Shown here: one piece after another, positions 1-9,226 of the stretch
Numbering within the stretch: position 1 is the first letter of the stretch
Layout of the letters: every line of letters begins with the position of its first letter
Origin: Gammaproteobacteria bacterium
GTDB lineage: Bacteria > Pseudomonadota > Gammaproteobacteria > Pseudomonadales > Pseudohongiellaceae
Length of the DNA stretch: 64,000 nt
Direction: 5' to 3'
NCBI GenBank assembly: GCA_029244985.1
Contig: JAQWQD010000024.1
Coordinates: 62,001-126,000, forward strand
Notes under the pieces: generated by a model
Databases searched by the model: none
Seen by the model: only the letters and a program-made list of their open reading frames with translations
What the model was told of the DNA's origin: nothing
Translations under genes and position numbers: made by a program

Positions 1-3
1 ACG

Positions 4-1017
4 ATGCAGTTTTTACGCTTCAGTTCCAATCTAGCAAGATCGCAGGCTAGGGCCGAACTAGACCGACGTACTGCTCGAACACCAAGAGCAGTAGCAGAGC
101 AACTCGCCGCCATTTACGGTTATGATTTTTCATCTCCTGTTTATGTCCCCGGTATGAGTATTATTGGTCGACTCCGGCTTGGTTACATTGACTCTGTAAA
201 CGACTTGTTATCGCCTTATCTAATAGGTGAATCTTTTGAAATCTCTAACGCTTCAGTAATGGCCGGTCAACTTGTGTTTGCCGAACATGCGAGAATCACG
301 GGAAACGAAACATCTCAGGGACTAGTCCTGAGTGCGGCTAACCTGGCGTTTGATGAAAACGACCAGCCCTTTGAAGCAATGCCTATGCATTACGAAATGA
401 GCGATTCATTTTTTATGGCAACTCCGCTGCTGGCAAAAGCAGGCGTGCTAAGTGGAGATGATCGATACTTTGACATGGCAATTCGCCATACGGCCTATAT
501 GCGTAAACTTTTACTGCGCGACAACGGATTGTATCGGCATTCTCCAGATGCAGATGTCGCTTGGAGTCGAGGCAATGGTTTTCCAGCCTATGGTCTTGCT
601 CTAAGTTTGAGTGAGTTTCCTAAAGCGCATCCTGCACGAGATGTCATGCTTGGCTACCTTGTGGACCATCTGGAAGCACTGCTGCCTTATCAAGATATAG
701 ATGGTATGTGGCATGAAGTAATCGATTATCCAGGTTCTTTCGCGGAGATTACATCAACAGCAATGATCGGAATGGCGATTAAACAGGGATTGGATAATGG
801 CTGGTTAGCTGAAACCGCCTATAGACCAGCATTGAATAAAGCCTGGAACGCAATAAAAATCCGTACCAGTTTTGATGGTATTTTTATTAACGCCTGCACG
901 TCCACTGGCAAGATGCCTTCCCTTGAGGCCTATTTAGACCGATTGGCAATTTTTGGCAGGGATGACCGTGCGGGCGGCATGGTTATGAATTTTGCGATTG
1001 ATATGGCTGGGCTTTGA
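4..1017 (+). CDS. GH88/GH105-type unsaturated glycosidase, possibly 5'-partial
   Basis: This looks like an unsaturated uronyl or rhamnogalacturonyl hydrolase of the (alpha/alpha)6-barrel GH88/GH105 group. These enzymes remove the 4,5-unsaturated uronic acid left by polysaccharide lyases. Visible family signatures are SDSFFMATPLLAKAG near residues 133-147, WSRGNGFPAYGLAL beginning at W187, and the GMWHEVIDYPGSFAEITST segment near residues 236-254. The 337-residue length is close to the family's usual 350-380. No signal peptide is seen. The frame is open to the window edge, so the real start may lie upstream and this may be an N-terminal truncation made by the window. Fold assignment is fairly secure; the substrate (pectin, ulvan or another) is not readable. 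No polysaccharide lyase is visible nearby. Confidence 0.8.
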   Translation: MQFLRFSSNLARSQARAELDRRTARTPRAVAEQLAAIYGYDFSSPVYVPGMSIIGRLRLGYIDSVNDLLSPYLIGESFEISNASVMAGQLVFAEHARITGNETSQGLVLSAANLAFDENDQPFEAMPMHYEMSDSFFMATPLLAKAGVLSGDDRYFDMAIRHTAYMRKLLLRDNGLYRHSPDADVAWSRGNGFPAYGLALSLSEFPKAHPARDVMLGYLVDHLEALLPYQDIDGMWHEVIDYPGSFAEITSTAMIGMAIKQGLDNGWLAETAYRPALNKAWNAIKIRTSFDGIFINACTSTGKMPSLEAYLDRLAIFGRDDRAGGMVMNFAIDMAGL

Positions 1018-1142
1018 ATAAGCTTTTGTGTCGCCAGTTCGATGAAATAGCTTCTCGGAAAAAAATGGATTTTATGATTTACTAGGTGCCTGATCGGTAA
1101 GTACTAGATTTTTTATAACCTTTAGCCGGAACAGTAATAACG

Positions 1143-2405
1143 ATGAATAAACAAACTCGTAGAACGTTTATTAAAGCAATTGCTCTTAGTGCAGCTGCTG
1201 CCGCAACAAGTAAAGTAGCAATGGCACAGAATCAATTTACACTCTCCGGGGTACCTCACCCCTATCCAGATGAATGGCTACCGGATGGAGTACGTTCACG
1301 TTTTGTAGATAACGTAAATGGATTACGCATTCATGTGCTTGAAGCTGGTTTCGAAACAAGTAATCGCCCTGCCTTACTTTTGTTACATGGTTTTCCAGAA
1401 CTGGCTTACAGTTGGCGCAATGTAATGAAACCATTGGCGGATGCTGGCTATCATGTGATTGTGCCAGACCTAAGAGGTTACGGCAGAACCACGGGCTGGA
1501 ACAGCGATTACGATGCCGACTTAACCCCTTTTAGAATGCTTAACAAAGTGAGAGATGCCCTAGGCTTGGTCTATGCGTTTGGTTATGACGCTGTTGCTGC
1601 CGTAATCGGTCACGACTTTGGTTCACCGCTAGCTGCATGGTGCGCAGTGACTAGACCCGATGTTTTTAAATCAGTCGTTATGATGAGTGCGCCCTTCGGT
1701 GGCACGCCCTCAATTCCTTCTGGATTTGCCAATGAACCGGCACAAGCTACTCCTGCTCAAAGCTCAAGTATCTATGATGATCTTGCAGCACTGCCAAGAC
1801 CACGAAAGCATTATCAACGCTATTACCAGACCCGCGGCGCCAATGAAAACATGTGGCACGCCAAACAAGGACTTAACAATTTTATTCGCGCCTACTATCA
1901 TCACAAGAGCGCTGACTGGGAAGAAAACAAACCTTTCCGACTGGCAGGACGTCTGGCTGAAGAATGGGCAAAAATGCCAACTTATTACATTATGGACCTG
2001 AACCTGAGCATGGCAGAGACAGTAGCCGCGAATATGCCCAGTGAACGCGAAGTACGATCAAATAGCTGGTTGCCGGAAAACGCGCTAGCTGTTTATGTAG
2101 AAGAATATGGAAGAACAGGTTTTCAAGGTGGTTTAAATTCCTACCGCATGGGTGCAAGCGGTATCGGCAATGCTGAATCTCAGTTATACGCCGGAAAAAC
2201 TATAGATCAACCGTCCATGTTTATTAGCGGTTCTAGTGATTGGGGCACTTATCAAGGCCCTGGCTCTTTCGAACGCATGCAGCAATCTGCGTGCACCGAC
2301 ATGCGGGCCGTGCATTTAGTAGATGGTGCGGGTCATTGGGTGCAACAAGAACAAGCTGAGGAAACAAGTCGTCTGTTACTTGAATTTCTAGCAGGGCTTA
2401 CCTAA
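1143..2405 (+). CDS. Tat-exported epoxide hydrolase-like alpha/beta hydrolase
   Basis: This 420-residue protein starts with a twin-arginine signal (RRTFIK, R6-R7, then an Ala-rich stretch ending in AMAQ), so it is probably exported folded to the periplasm. The mature part has the epoxide-hydrolase version of the alpha/beta hydrolase fold: oxyanion motif HGFPE at H82, nucleophile elbow GHDFG with D158, and a C-terminal GAGHW with H398. An Asp nucleophile within HDFG is typical of epoxide hydrolases and haloalkane dehalogenases rather than serine esterases. At 420 residues it is longer than the usual roughly 300, with an enlarged cap region between residues 180 and 330. It appears monocistronic. 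The chemical class is well supported; the substrate is unknown. Confidence 0.85.
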   Translation: MNKQTRRTFIKAIALSAAAAATSKVAMAQNQFTLSGVPHPYPDEWLPDGVRSRFVDNVNGLRIHVLEAGFETSNRPALLLLHGFPELAYSWRNVMKPLADAGYHVIVPDLRGYGRTTGWNSDYDADLTPFRMLNKVRDALGLVYAFGYDAVAAVIGHDFGSPLAAWCAVTRPDVFKSVVMMSAPFGGTPSIPSGFANEPAQATPAQSSSIYDDLAALPRPRKHYQRYYQTRGANENMWHAKQGLNNFIRAYYHHKSADWEENKPFRLAGRLAEEWAKMPTYYIMDLNLSMAETVAANMPSEREVRSNSWLPENALAVYVEEYGRTGFQGGLNSYRMGASGIGNAESQLYAGKTIDQPSMFISGSSDWGTYQGPGSFERMQQSACTDMRAVHLVDGAGHWVQQEQAEETSRLLLEFLAGLT

Positions 2406-2580
2406 TTGGAAAGAATGTAATTGACGAATCTTTGAGATGCTATTTAACTATCATTCAACGACAGGAGTGATAGGTTAATATTAGTAATTGAAATTCAGTG
2501 TGACTAGGCAGCATTAACGGACAAAGAACAACTGAAAATCAGATGTGGAGTACGTGTCGAAAGGTTAAAAGCCCTAGCAA

Positions 2581-3801
2581 TTATTGGCCTGGGCTTAAAT
2601 GCTCGAGCGTTAACCTATCTTCATAACCGGACGGAACCAACCCAAGACTGGATCGCCGATCCATGTTCTTTAAATGAATATCAAACCAGGCAGTGACAAA
2701 ATGATCCATGATGTTATTCATTTCGACATTATCCCAGTTCGCATCACGATAATGGCCGGCCGCTTCTTCGTTCTCTGAATTATCTAATTCATTGGGAACA
2801 GGCATTGGTGCTCCAGCATTATGACCAGCGCCCAATAAGGTCAAAAGATATCGATCGCTATTTATAGCGCCATTGAAAATAGCATGAGCTCCATTTTCAT
2901 AACCAGCAACGCTGTCTTGATCCCCTGCCAAATAGAAAGTGGGCACTTCTATTCCTGCTAGGTCTTCCAACTGCCAAAAGCCTGCGTTCATTCCCCAAGG
3001 GCCAATCGCGAAACCAGCTTTAATACGTAAATCCAAATTGTTTCGATATTCAGGATTCGATGTTGCGTGTTCTTCTAGTAAGCGGTTTGGGGGCGCCAAG
3101 AATCCACCTACGCTTTCTTCACTGTACCCAGCACCGAGATTATTTAGCAAACCATAACCGCCCATTGAATATCCTATGAGCCCAGTTCTCTCAGCATCAA
3201 TCATCCCTCTAAGTACTTGACCTTCCTCTGCCGAAATAGAAGCAAGTGTATTTAATACGAAGCGTTGGTCTAGAGGGCGATTGTATAAAGTTGACGCAAA
3301 CGACTGCTGGTTATCATAGGTGCTTTCCAGATGATCGATTGACACTACAACATAACCTTTGCTCGCCAGGTTTTCTCCTGTATGACTCATGAGAAAACGA
3401 TTACCCGGGTAACCATGAGAAATTATCAGCAGCGGGTATGGCCCACCTTGATATTGAGGTCGAGCGTTGCGAACTGCTCGACCATGAAGGGTAGCCGTAA
3501 TTTCAGGATTGCGTGTTATAGCCTGGTATTGAGTACCCGACTCTTGTCCTTGCAAATCCGCTGGATACCAAATTTCAAGAGTTAGCTTTCTATCATAGTA
3601 GGCGGTGTCACCGCCACGGGGAGTATTCAAAATATCAACGCGATCACCCGCAATTGCTTCAATAGTCTGAACACCAACGTTATAACTACCAAAGGCTGCT
3701 AAATCAGGGGCAAGCGGGCCGATCGTATCTATACGGTTTTGCTGAGCACTCACATTACAAACAATACAACTAAGTGCTAAAGACAAAAAGGTTTTAGTCA
3801 T
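2581..3801 (-). CDS. Secreted serine alpha/beta hydrolase (dienelactone/PAF-acetylhydrolase-like)
   Basis: A 406-residue exported hydrolase. A Sec signal peptide ends near residue 19 (VSAQ). The core shows LEIWYPAD, ISHGYPGN near residues 127-134 (oxyanion region), the nucleophile elbow GYSMGG with S212, and a late GAGHNAG carrying the probable catalytic His. This arrangement resembles platelet-activating-factor acetylhydrolase-like and dienelactone-hydrolase-like proteins that act on short esters. An AGGGG-containing ribosome site lies about 8 bases before the ATG. It sits alone between a plus-strand gene and the efflux operon. The hydrolase call is strong; the substrate is undetermined. Confidence 0.8.
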   Translation of the reverse strand: MTKTFLSLALSCIVCNVSAQQNRIDTIGPLAPDLAAFGSYNVGVQTIEAIAGDRVDILNTPRGGDTAYYDRKLTLEIWYPADLQGQESGTQYQAITRNPEITATLHGRAVRNARPQYQGGPYPLLIISHGYPGNRFLMSHTGENLASKGYVVVSIDHLESTYDNQQSFASTLYNRPLDQRFVLNTLASISAEEGQVLRGMIDAERTGLIGYSMGGYGLLNNLGAGYSEESVGGFLAPPNRLLEEHATSNPEYRNNLDLRIKAGFAIGPWGMNAGFWQLEDLAGIEVPTFYLAGDQDSVAGYENGAHAIFNGAINSDRYLLTLLGAGHNAGAPMPVPNELDNSENEEAAGHYRDANWDNVEMNNIMDHFVTAWFDIHLKNMDRRSSLGLVPSGYEDRLTLEHLSPGQ

Positions 3802-3890
3802 AGAAGCGACCCCTGAGAGTTAAACCTAATCAGAACTATTGCAATTAAGTTAATGTTAGCGCCATATAACCAAAGTTCTAAAAAAGAGGC

Positions 3891-6800
3891 TTAACCTTCG
3901 TAGGCCAGTTCTGCTTTTTCTAGCTCTTTGTCACCTAAAAAGTCATGCAAAATCAAATATAAACTTGGAACTAAAAAGAGGGTGATTGCTGTTGCAAACA
4001 ACACCCCATATGCGAGTGAAATTGCCATAGGGATTATGAAAAAAGTAGCCGGATTAGCCGTGACCATTAATGGAACTAGCCCTATAAATGTAGTTATTGA
4101 AGTCAAAATGATCGGTCTAAAACGTATGGCTCCAGCACTGGAAACCGATTCCATAATATCCTGCCCTTCCGCACGTAAGCGATTTATCGTTATCACTAAA
4201 ACCAGACTAGCGTTAACAACTACCCCACTAAGTGCAATGATACCCAAAATTGAGAAAAAGACTAACGGAACGTCCATTATGAAGTGACCGAAGATCGCAC
4301 CTATCGCCCCAAATGGGATGACGCTCATAATCACCAATGGCTGCGAATAAGATTTCAACGGAACAGCCAATAGAGCAAACATTATTAGCAACGCTATCGG
4401 ATAGTTTGTTAATAGCCCCGAAAGGGATTCCATTTCTCTTTCACCCTCGCCTCCAATTGCTATTTTTACATCAAGCTCTCTATCCCATAGTTGCGCGTAT
4501 TTCGAAAATATTTCCCTGCGAATCTGGGCGGGCTCTACTACAGTCCGATCGACATCACCTCTAACCGATATAATTCTACGCCCATTCTGCCGATTTATAC
4601 TTGAATAAGTGTTCCCTAGCGAATAATCAGCGATACTTAGAAAAGGTACTTCCGCTCCATTAGGGGTCCTGATGAGTAACTCTTCTAAGTTTCCTAGCGA
4701 TTGCCTTTCAGGCTCCGGATAGCGAACCATGACTCGAATGTCATCACTGCCTCTCTGAATTCGTTGAGCCTCAGCACCATAAAACGCTTGGCGAACTTGA
4801 GTAGCAACGTCGTTAAGAGTCAAACCTAACGTTTTGCCACGCTCTAGAATTTGAATTTGTACTTCCTGCTTTCCAGCCCGGAAGCTATCGGAAACATCAA
4901 AAACACCAGGATATAACATCAGTTCTTCGCGCAATTGCGTGGCTGCAACCTTTAAATTCTCTTCGTCACGACCTTCTAAGCGAAAGTTGATAGCATCTCC
5001 CGCAGAGAAAGCATCCGATACGAAAGTTAATTCTAATGCATCTGGTATTGTTCCAACTTTTTCGCGCCAGCGATCTCGTATGTCTGCAGCACTCATGCCT
5101 CCTCGGTCAAAGTATGGAACCAGATACAACATTACTTCAGCTATCTCACTCCTGCCTGCAGAGCGCTGCCCACCCCCAGGACCTCCTTTCGGAGCAGTTC
5201 CTCCGATAATCGTCAAAACGTTGTCTACTGCCCTGTCCGAGGATATCGATGAATCGCCGGCAGCCTTCATTTCTGCCAACTCAGCATCCAGCTCGGCGAC
5301 AAGCTCAAGAGCCTTCGCCTCTATCAAGTTAACAGCTTCCTCTGTTAGTGAAGCAGGAACCCCAGCAGGCATCGTAACGGTACTCCAAACACGATCACCC
5401 TCTATTGAAGGCATAAACTGAAAGATCACCCTCCCGCTAAATAAAAGAGCAAGCACGACTAACACTACCCCAGTTGCTGCCGCCCAAGCCGCATACCTGT
5501 ACCGTAAGACTGTCTTTAAGGCTCGTTTGTAGCCATGTTCAGCGAAGCTTTCAAGCCAAGTAGCGATGTTGCCCTGAAAATTCTGCCATGCCGTGACAAT
5601 CTTTGAACCCTCTAGAAAATACCCTTGCGTTTTTCGGTGAGCAATGTGCCCTGGTAAAATTAACTGTGATTCAATAAGGCTGGCTATCAAACAAAAGACA
5701 ACAGTACCCCCTATTAGCTGAGAGAAAGCCGAAAATTGAGTGTTATCAAGCAACAATGGCAAGAACGCAGCAATAGTAGTCAGCACGCCAAATATTACAG
5801 GAACAGATACTTCAAAGGTGCCCTCTATCGCTGCCTCATCTTTACTGAGACCTTTTTGCTCATACGCATGAACTCTCTCACCGACAACGATAGCATCGTC
5901 TACCACAATTCCCAGAACCAGAATAAATCCCATCACTGTTAGCGAACTGATGGTTAAACCCATTGGTGGAAAGGCAATCAATGCTCCACAAATTGCGATA
6001 GGAATCCCAGCCGCCACCCAAATAGCTATCTTAAAACGTAAAAACAAAGCCAAAATTATTAGTACTAACAAAAGCCCTGTGTACGCGTTTTTTGCGACCG
6101 TCGCTATTCTTGTCTGTGTACTTACCGAATCATCAGAAACAACATTCAGAGACATACCTTCAGGCAAATCAAAATTCGCAGAAGCCATGAACTCTTTCAC
6201 TTGGTTAGCGGACGTAACTATGTCTTCGTCTCCGATCCGCATCACGTCAATAATCGCTGAATTGACCCCATCTAGCCTAGCGTCTAAGTACCCTTCTTCA
6301 AAACCATCTTTAATAGTAGCTATATCTGAAAGGCGCAGCTGAGTTCCGTCTGGATAAGAAGCAACCACAACCTCCGCATACTCAGAACCCTGGTACACCT
6401 GACCCTTTGTACGGATCAATATCTCGCCTGACGTCGTGCGAATAGTACCTCCAGGAAGATCCAAAGAAGCTTGAGAGATAGCCTGAGAGATTTGATTCAA
6501 CGTTAAACCATACTGCCTTAGCGTAAACTCTGAAACTTCGATAGAAATTTCCAAAGGCCTTATAAATTCAACATTAACTTGAGAAACTTCCGGGAGATCC
6601 AATAAATCGTCTCTTATTTCCTCTGCGACGGCCTTGAGGTTTAGATCGTTGGTTTCCGACGACAGCGCGATTGTCATCACAGTTCCGATACTACTAAAAG
6701 CCCGAATTATTGGCTTTTCAGTCTCAACAGGAAAGGTTGTTATAGCATCCACCTTCCCTTTGACATCATTCAGTAGACGATTTAGATCCGCGCCTTGTGC

Positions 6801-7088
6801 CAACTGGATCGTAGAGTCACAACCACCCTCTCTCGCGGTAGTCGTCAACGTATCAATATTTTCGGTGCCTTCCAGGGCCTCCTCTATCCGAAGACAGACT
6901 CCAGTCTCAGATTCTTCTGGTGTCGCTCCCAAGTAAGGGACATTAAGTTGTATAACACCAACTTCTATATCAGGGAACTCCTCTTGGTTAAGACTAAAAT
7001 AAGCAACAACCCCTCCAACCAGAAAAATCCACATGAGCAGATTACTAGCAACGGGATTTTTCACAAACCAAGCTATTGGTGTTCTCAA
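3891..7088 (-). CDS. RND efflux permease, AcrB/HAE1-like
   Basis: A 1065-residue inner-membrane proton-driven efflux pump subunit of the hydrophobe/amphiphile RND type. The N-terminus (MRTPIAWFVKNPVASNLLMW) is typical, followed by a large periplasmic loop, a membrane block with the proton-relay pair in LGIVVDDAIVVGE, a second periplasmic loop and a second membrane block ending near residue 1050. The start codon is TTG (7088-7086), supported by GAGAGG six bases upstream and by the family N-terminus beginning there; no in-frame ATG fits better. It lies 30 bp downstream of the adaptor gene and is presumably co-transcribed with it. No TolC-like outer-membrane channel is adjacent, so the pump must use one encoded elsewhere. 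Substrates are unknown. Confidence 0.93.
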   Translation of the reverse strand: MRTPIAWFVKNPVASNLLMWIFLVGGVVAYFSLNQEEFPDIEVGVIQLNVPYLGATPEESETGVCLRIEEALEGTENIDTLTTTAREGGCDSTIQLAQGADLNRLLNDVKGKVDAITTFPVETEKPIIRAFSSIGTVMTIALSSETNDLNLKAVAEEIRDDLLDLPEVSQVNVEFIRPLEISIEVSEFTLRQYGLTLNQISQAISQASLDLPGGTIRTTSGEILIRTKGQVYQGSEYAEVVVASYPDGTQLRLSDIATIKDGFEEGYLDARLDGVNSAIIDVMRIGDEDIVTSANQVKEFMASANFDLPEGMSLNVVSDDSVSTQTRIATVAKNAYTGLLLVLIILALFLRFKIAIWVAAGIPIAICGALIAFPPMGLTISSLTVMGFILVLGIVVDDAIVVGERVHAYEQKGLSKDEAAIEGTFEVSVPVIFGVLTTIAAFLPLLLDNTQFSAFSQLIGGTVVFCLIASLIESQLILPGHIAHRKTQGYFLEGSKIVTAWQNFQGNIATWLESFAEHGYKRALKTVLRYRYAAWAAATGVVLVVLALLFSGRVIFQFMPSIEGDRVWSTVTMPAGVPASLTEEAVNLIEAKALELVAELDAELAEMKAAGDSSISSDRAVDNVLTIIGGTAPKGGPGGGQRSAGRSEIAEVMLYLVPYFDRGGMSAADIRDRWREKVGTIPDALELTFVSDAFSAGDAINFRLEGRDEENLKVAATQLREELMLYPGVFDVSDSFRAGKQEVQIQILERGKTLGLTLNDVATQVRQAFYGAEAQRIQRGSDDIRVMVRYPEPERQSLGNLEELLIRTPNGAEVPFLSIADYSLGNTYSSINRQNGRRIISVRGDVDRTVVEPAQIRREIFSKYAQLWDRELDVKIAIGGEGEREMESLSGLLTNYPIALLIMFALLAVPLKSYSQPLVIMSVIPFGAIGAIFGHFIMDVPLVFFSILGIIALSGVVVNASLVLVITINRLRAEGQDIMESVSSAGAIRFRPIILTSITTFIGLVPLMVTANPATFFIIPMAISLAYGVLFATAITLFLVPSLYLILHDFLGDKELEKAELAYEG

Positions 7089-7118
7089 AATTAACCTCTC
7101 AACTAAATCTTAATTCTA

Positions 7119-8291
7119 CTAAATAAATTCAAGAACCGGCTGAACAGCCATACCATCAACTACAGCCTGAATTGGCGATATGCAAATCTTTTCGCCAGGT
7201 AATATTCCGCCACTAATCAGAACGTTCTCTTCTTCAAGCCTAAAAATATCGACCTCACGGAAATACATCTTATTTTCAGAGGTTACTACAAGTACCTGAT
7301 TGTTATTTCTAATCACAGAGCGAGGCAGAGAGATAAGACTATCGACAGTCTTACCTGTGATGTCGGCATGCACATAAAGCCCAATGGGAAGTGGGATAGC
7401 TTTTATTGCCTCATCTAAAGCCAAGTCACTAGTCGCTGTCGGCTGAGGAACCCTTATGATTGTCTGCACTGTATTACTGTTGGGGTCGATAGATGCCTCT
7501 ATTCTTACCAATGTGCCTTCCCAGTGATACTCAACACCTCCATACATGCCGGTCAATGTAACACTTGGTGCCTGTTCAGGAGGCAATTCCCCCTGCAAAC
7601 CTAAGGGGATATCCAGGTATCCGAGCTGGCGGATCGCAAGAGGAACGCGCACCTCTACTTCATTCGCTCCATACAATACAGCGATGCTTTGTGCTCGGTT
7701 TACATATTGGCCGAGCTCTACTTCTCTAGTCTCTATAATTGCGTTGAAGGGGGCTTTGATTTCTGTTCTCTGCAAATCGAGCTGTGCTTGCCTATGGTTT
7801 GCTTCCGCATCAGCTAAACGAGCTTTTGAAACTTCAGCTAGCCTCTGGGCGTCTTGCAATTGCGACTGACTCGCTAATCGCTGTTCAGCCAGCTCCTTCA
7901 TGCGATCATATTCTCTGGAGGCATGACCGGACTCAGCATTAGCCTGCTGAACCGAAGCTTCGCTCCTTGCTAGCATAGTTTCATAATCGCTGGCGTCTAA
8001 TCTGAGCAAAGTCTCTCCCTCGGTGACATAGCCGCCGGCTTCCATTGCAGAGGAGATCCATGCAACCGGACCAGCAACAGCTGCCGAAAGGTTGGCCGTT
8101 TGTGCGGCTTGTACTTTCCCTTGAGAGCCGACTACCAAGCCTACTGACCGCTGCTCAACTTCCGTCACGCGCACTGAGACTGGAATTATTTCCAGTGCTA
8201 CCTCGTCTAGGGAAAGAGGCGTGCGAATCAAGGCATAAGAAAAGGCGATACAACTACCTAGAATCACTATAGGCACTAACACTCGCTTCAT
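7119..8291 (-). CDS. RND efflux periplasmic adaptor (membrane fusion protein)
   Basis: A 390-residue HlyD/AcrA-type adaptor that bridges the RND permease to an outer-membrane channel. One N-terminal hydrophobic segment (residues 5-23) anchors it. It is followed by a split lipoyl/barrel-sandwich region (GSQGKVQAAQTANLSAAVAG and later TEIKAPFNAIIETREVELG), a helical hairpin rich in Ala, Gln and Glu between residues 100 and 170, and beta-barrel and membrane-proximal regions. No lipobox is present, so it is membrane-anchored by its helix rather than by lipid. TAGGAG seven bases before the ATG is a good ribosome site. It is the second gene of a likely regulator-adaptor-permease operon. Confidence 0.92.
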   Translation of the reverse strand: MKRVLVPIVILGSCIAFSYALIRTPLSLDEVALEIIPVSVRVTEVEQRSVGLVVGSQGKVQAAQTANLSAAVAGPVAWISSAMEAGGYVTEGETLLRLDASDYETMLARSEASVQQANAESGHASREYDRMKELAEQRLASQSQLQDAQRLAEVSKARLADAEANHRQAQLDLQRTEIKAPFNAIIETREVELGQYVNRAQSIAVLYGANEVEVRVPLAIRQLGYLDIPLGLQGELPPEQAPSVTLTGMYGGVEYHWEGTLVRIEASIDPNSNTVQTIIRVPQPTATSDLALDEAIKAIPLPIGLYVHADITGKTVDSLISLPRSVIRNNNQVLVVTSENKMYFREVDIFRLEEENVLISGGILPGEKICISPIQAVVDGMAVQPVLEFI

Positions 8292-8386
8292 TTGATCACT
8301 CCTAATCGTGTTGATCCTGTTAACAAATTAAGCAAAGGGAATATCTCCATTGCTACTGCATCTATAGATATGCATGCGTTCAAATA

Positions 8387-9109
8387 TCATTTTCCCTGTT
8401 CTCGGGAAGAACTGCGCTGGTTGCCAAAAATCTTAGTAACCGATCGTCTGAGCTCATCAAAATATTGTTGCACAGCCGATTGAGCCAAATCGCCATTGCG
8501 TTCGGTAACCGATGTCTTTAATGATGACAAAACTTCGTTAATAGCTTTTTTTCTTAATTCAGGCTGGATCCCAAGTTTTACCATTTGATCAACGAATTGC
8601 GCCCGCAAATCATTTGCTATTAAATGGATTACTAGGTTGTCAGCGATTTCCCCTAATGCTCTAAGAAATTCACGCCACTGTGGCTGCATAGCTTCATAAT
8701 CTTTTGCTTGTTTGCCAAGAGTTACGACCATTTGGCGCAAACGGTTCATCTCTTCGTTATTTGCATAGTTAATCGCTTCTCTAGCTGTCAAAGCTGAGAG
8801 CGCAGCAAATGTCTGTAAAAATTGATCTATCAAGACCGGATCTGGGGACTCATCCAATGTCATTAGCGGCCCCAAAACTGAAATGCTAGCAGATTGGATA
8901 GGCCTAACACGCGCCCCTCCAGGCTGAATTTTAATTAAGCCTGTTTGCTCTAGCTGGGATAGCGCTTCTCTTACTGCTCCGCGACTAGCATCGAATCTCG
9001 TTGCAAGATCGCGCTCAGAGGGTAATCGATCACCACAAACATAGCGCTGCCGGAGGATCTCCGTCCGCATTTCCTTAGCAATCTCGTGACTGATTGTGTT
9101 GTGCGTCAT
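8387..9109 (-). CDS. GntR/FadR-family (FCD domain) transcriptional regulator of the efflux operon
   Basis: A 240-residue regulator with a GntR winged helix at residues 5-72 (GDRLPSERDLATRF, GAVREALSQLEQTGLI, then GGARVRP) and a helical FCD-like effector domain to the C-terminus. I place the start at the ATG at 9109. The longer frame opens with a TTG at 9142 that falls inside an operator palindrome and downstream-extends only 11 residues without homology, so it is less likely. No strong Shine-Dalgarno precedes either start. The gene lies 95 bp upstream of the adaptor on the same strand, and no further promoter or operator is obvious in that gap. It probably represses its own transcript together with the efflux genes; the effector, perhaps a carboxylic acid as in other FCD proteins, is unknown. 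Confidence 0.88.
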   Translation of the reverse strand: MTHNTISHEIAKEMRTEILRQRYVCGDRLPSERDLATRFDASRGAVREALSQLEQTGLIKIQPGGARVRPIQSASISVLGPLMTLDESPDPVLIDQFLQTFAALSALTAREAINYANNEEMNRLRQMVVTLGKQAKDYEAMQPQWREFLRALGEIADNLVIHLIANDLRAQFVDQMVKLGIQPELRKKAINEVLSSLKTSVTERNGDLAQSAVQQYFDELRRSVTKIFGNQRSSSREQGK

Positions 9110-9130
9110 AGGGACAATTTTCGAATGAGC

Positions 9131-9157
9131 TGGTCTGACCAATTTGGTCGGACCGAA
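9131..9157. promoter_or_regulatory. Two adjacent GGTC-N-GACC palindromes, probable GntR operators
   Basis: The first palindrome is TGGTCTGACCA (9131-9141), with perfect five-base arms around one central base. The second is TTTGGTCGGACCGAA (9143-9157), with seven-base arms and one mismatch. Their centres are 14 bp apart. Both resemble known FadR/PdhR-type operators (TGGT-N3-ACCA). They cover the -10 element, the predicted transcription start and the early leader of the regulator gene, which is the classical place for autorepression. Confidence 0.7.
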
Positions 9158-9183
9158 TATAGCCCCGAATCATTGAGAGTCAA
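9156..9183 (-). promoter_or_regulatory. Sigma70-type promoter of the GntR-efflux operon
   Basis: Read on the minus strand there is TTGACT (9183-9178), a 16-base spacer and TATATT (9161-9156). These match the -35 consensus at five of six positions and the -10 consensus at five of six positions. Transcription would start near 9149, about 40 bases before the regulator ATG. Confidence 0.65.
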
Positions 9184-9226
9184 GCTTATAGGCGATAGAA
9201 ATAGGTGTTTTATAGATAAACCGAAG

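Noticed and set aside
1687-2001. 104-codon frame inside the epoxide hydrolase-like gene
   Set aside because: Same strand, different frame, entirely inside a gene with clear catalytic motifs.
4939-5421. 160-codon plus-strand frame opposite the RND permease
   Set aside because: It is antisense to a well-supported gene, Ser/Ala-rich, and has no family resemblance; the permease reading explains the region.
5950-6342. 130-codon plus-strand frame opposite the RND permease
   Set aside because: Antisense shadow without ribosome site or recognisable domain.
9109-9142. Longer GntR start at the TTG at 9142
   Set aside because: It lies inside a probable operator, lacks a ribosome site, and adds residues outside the family domain.
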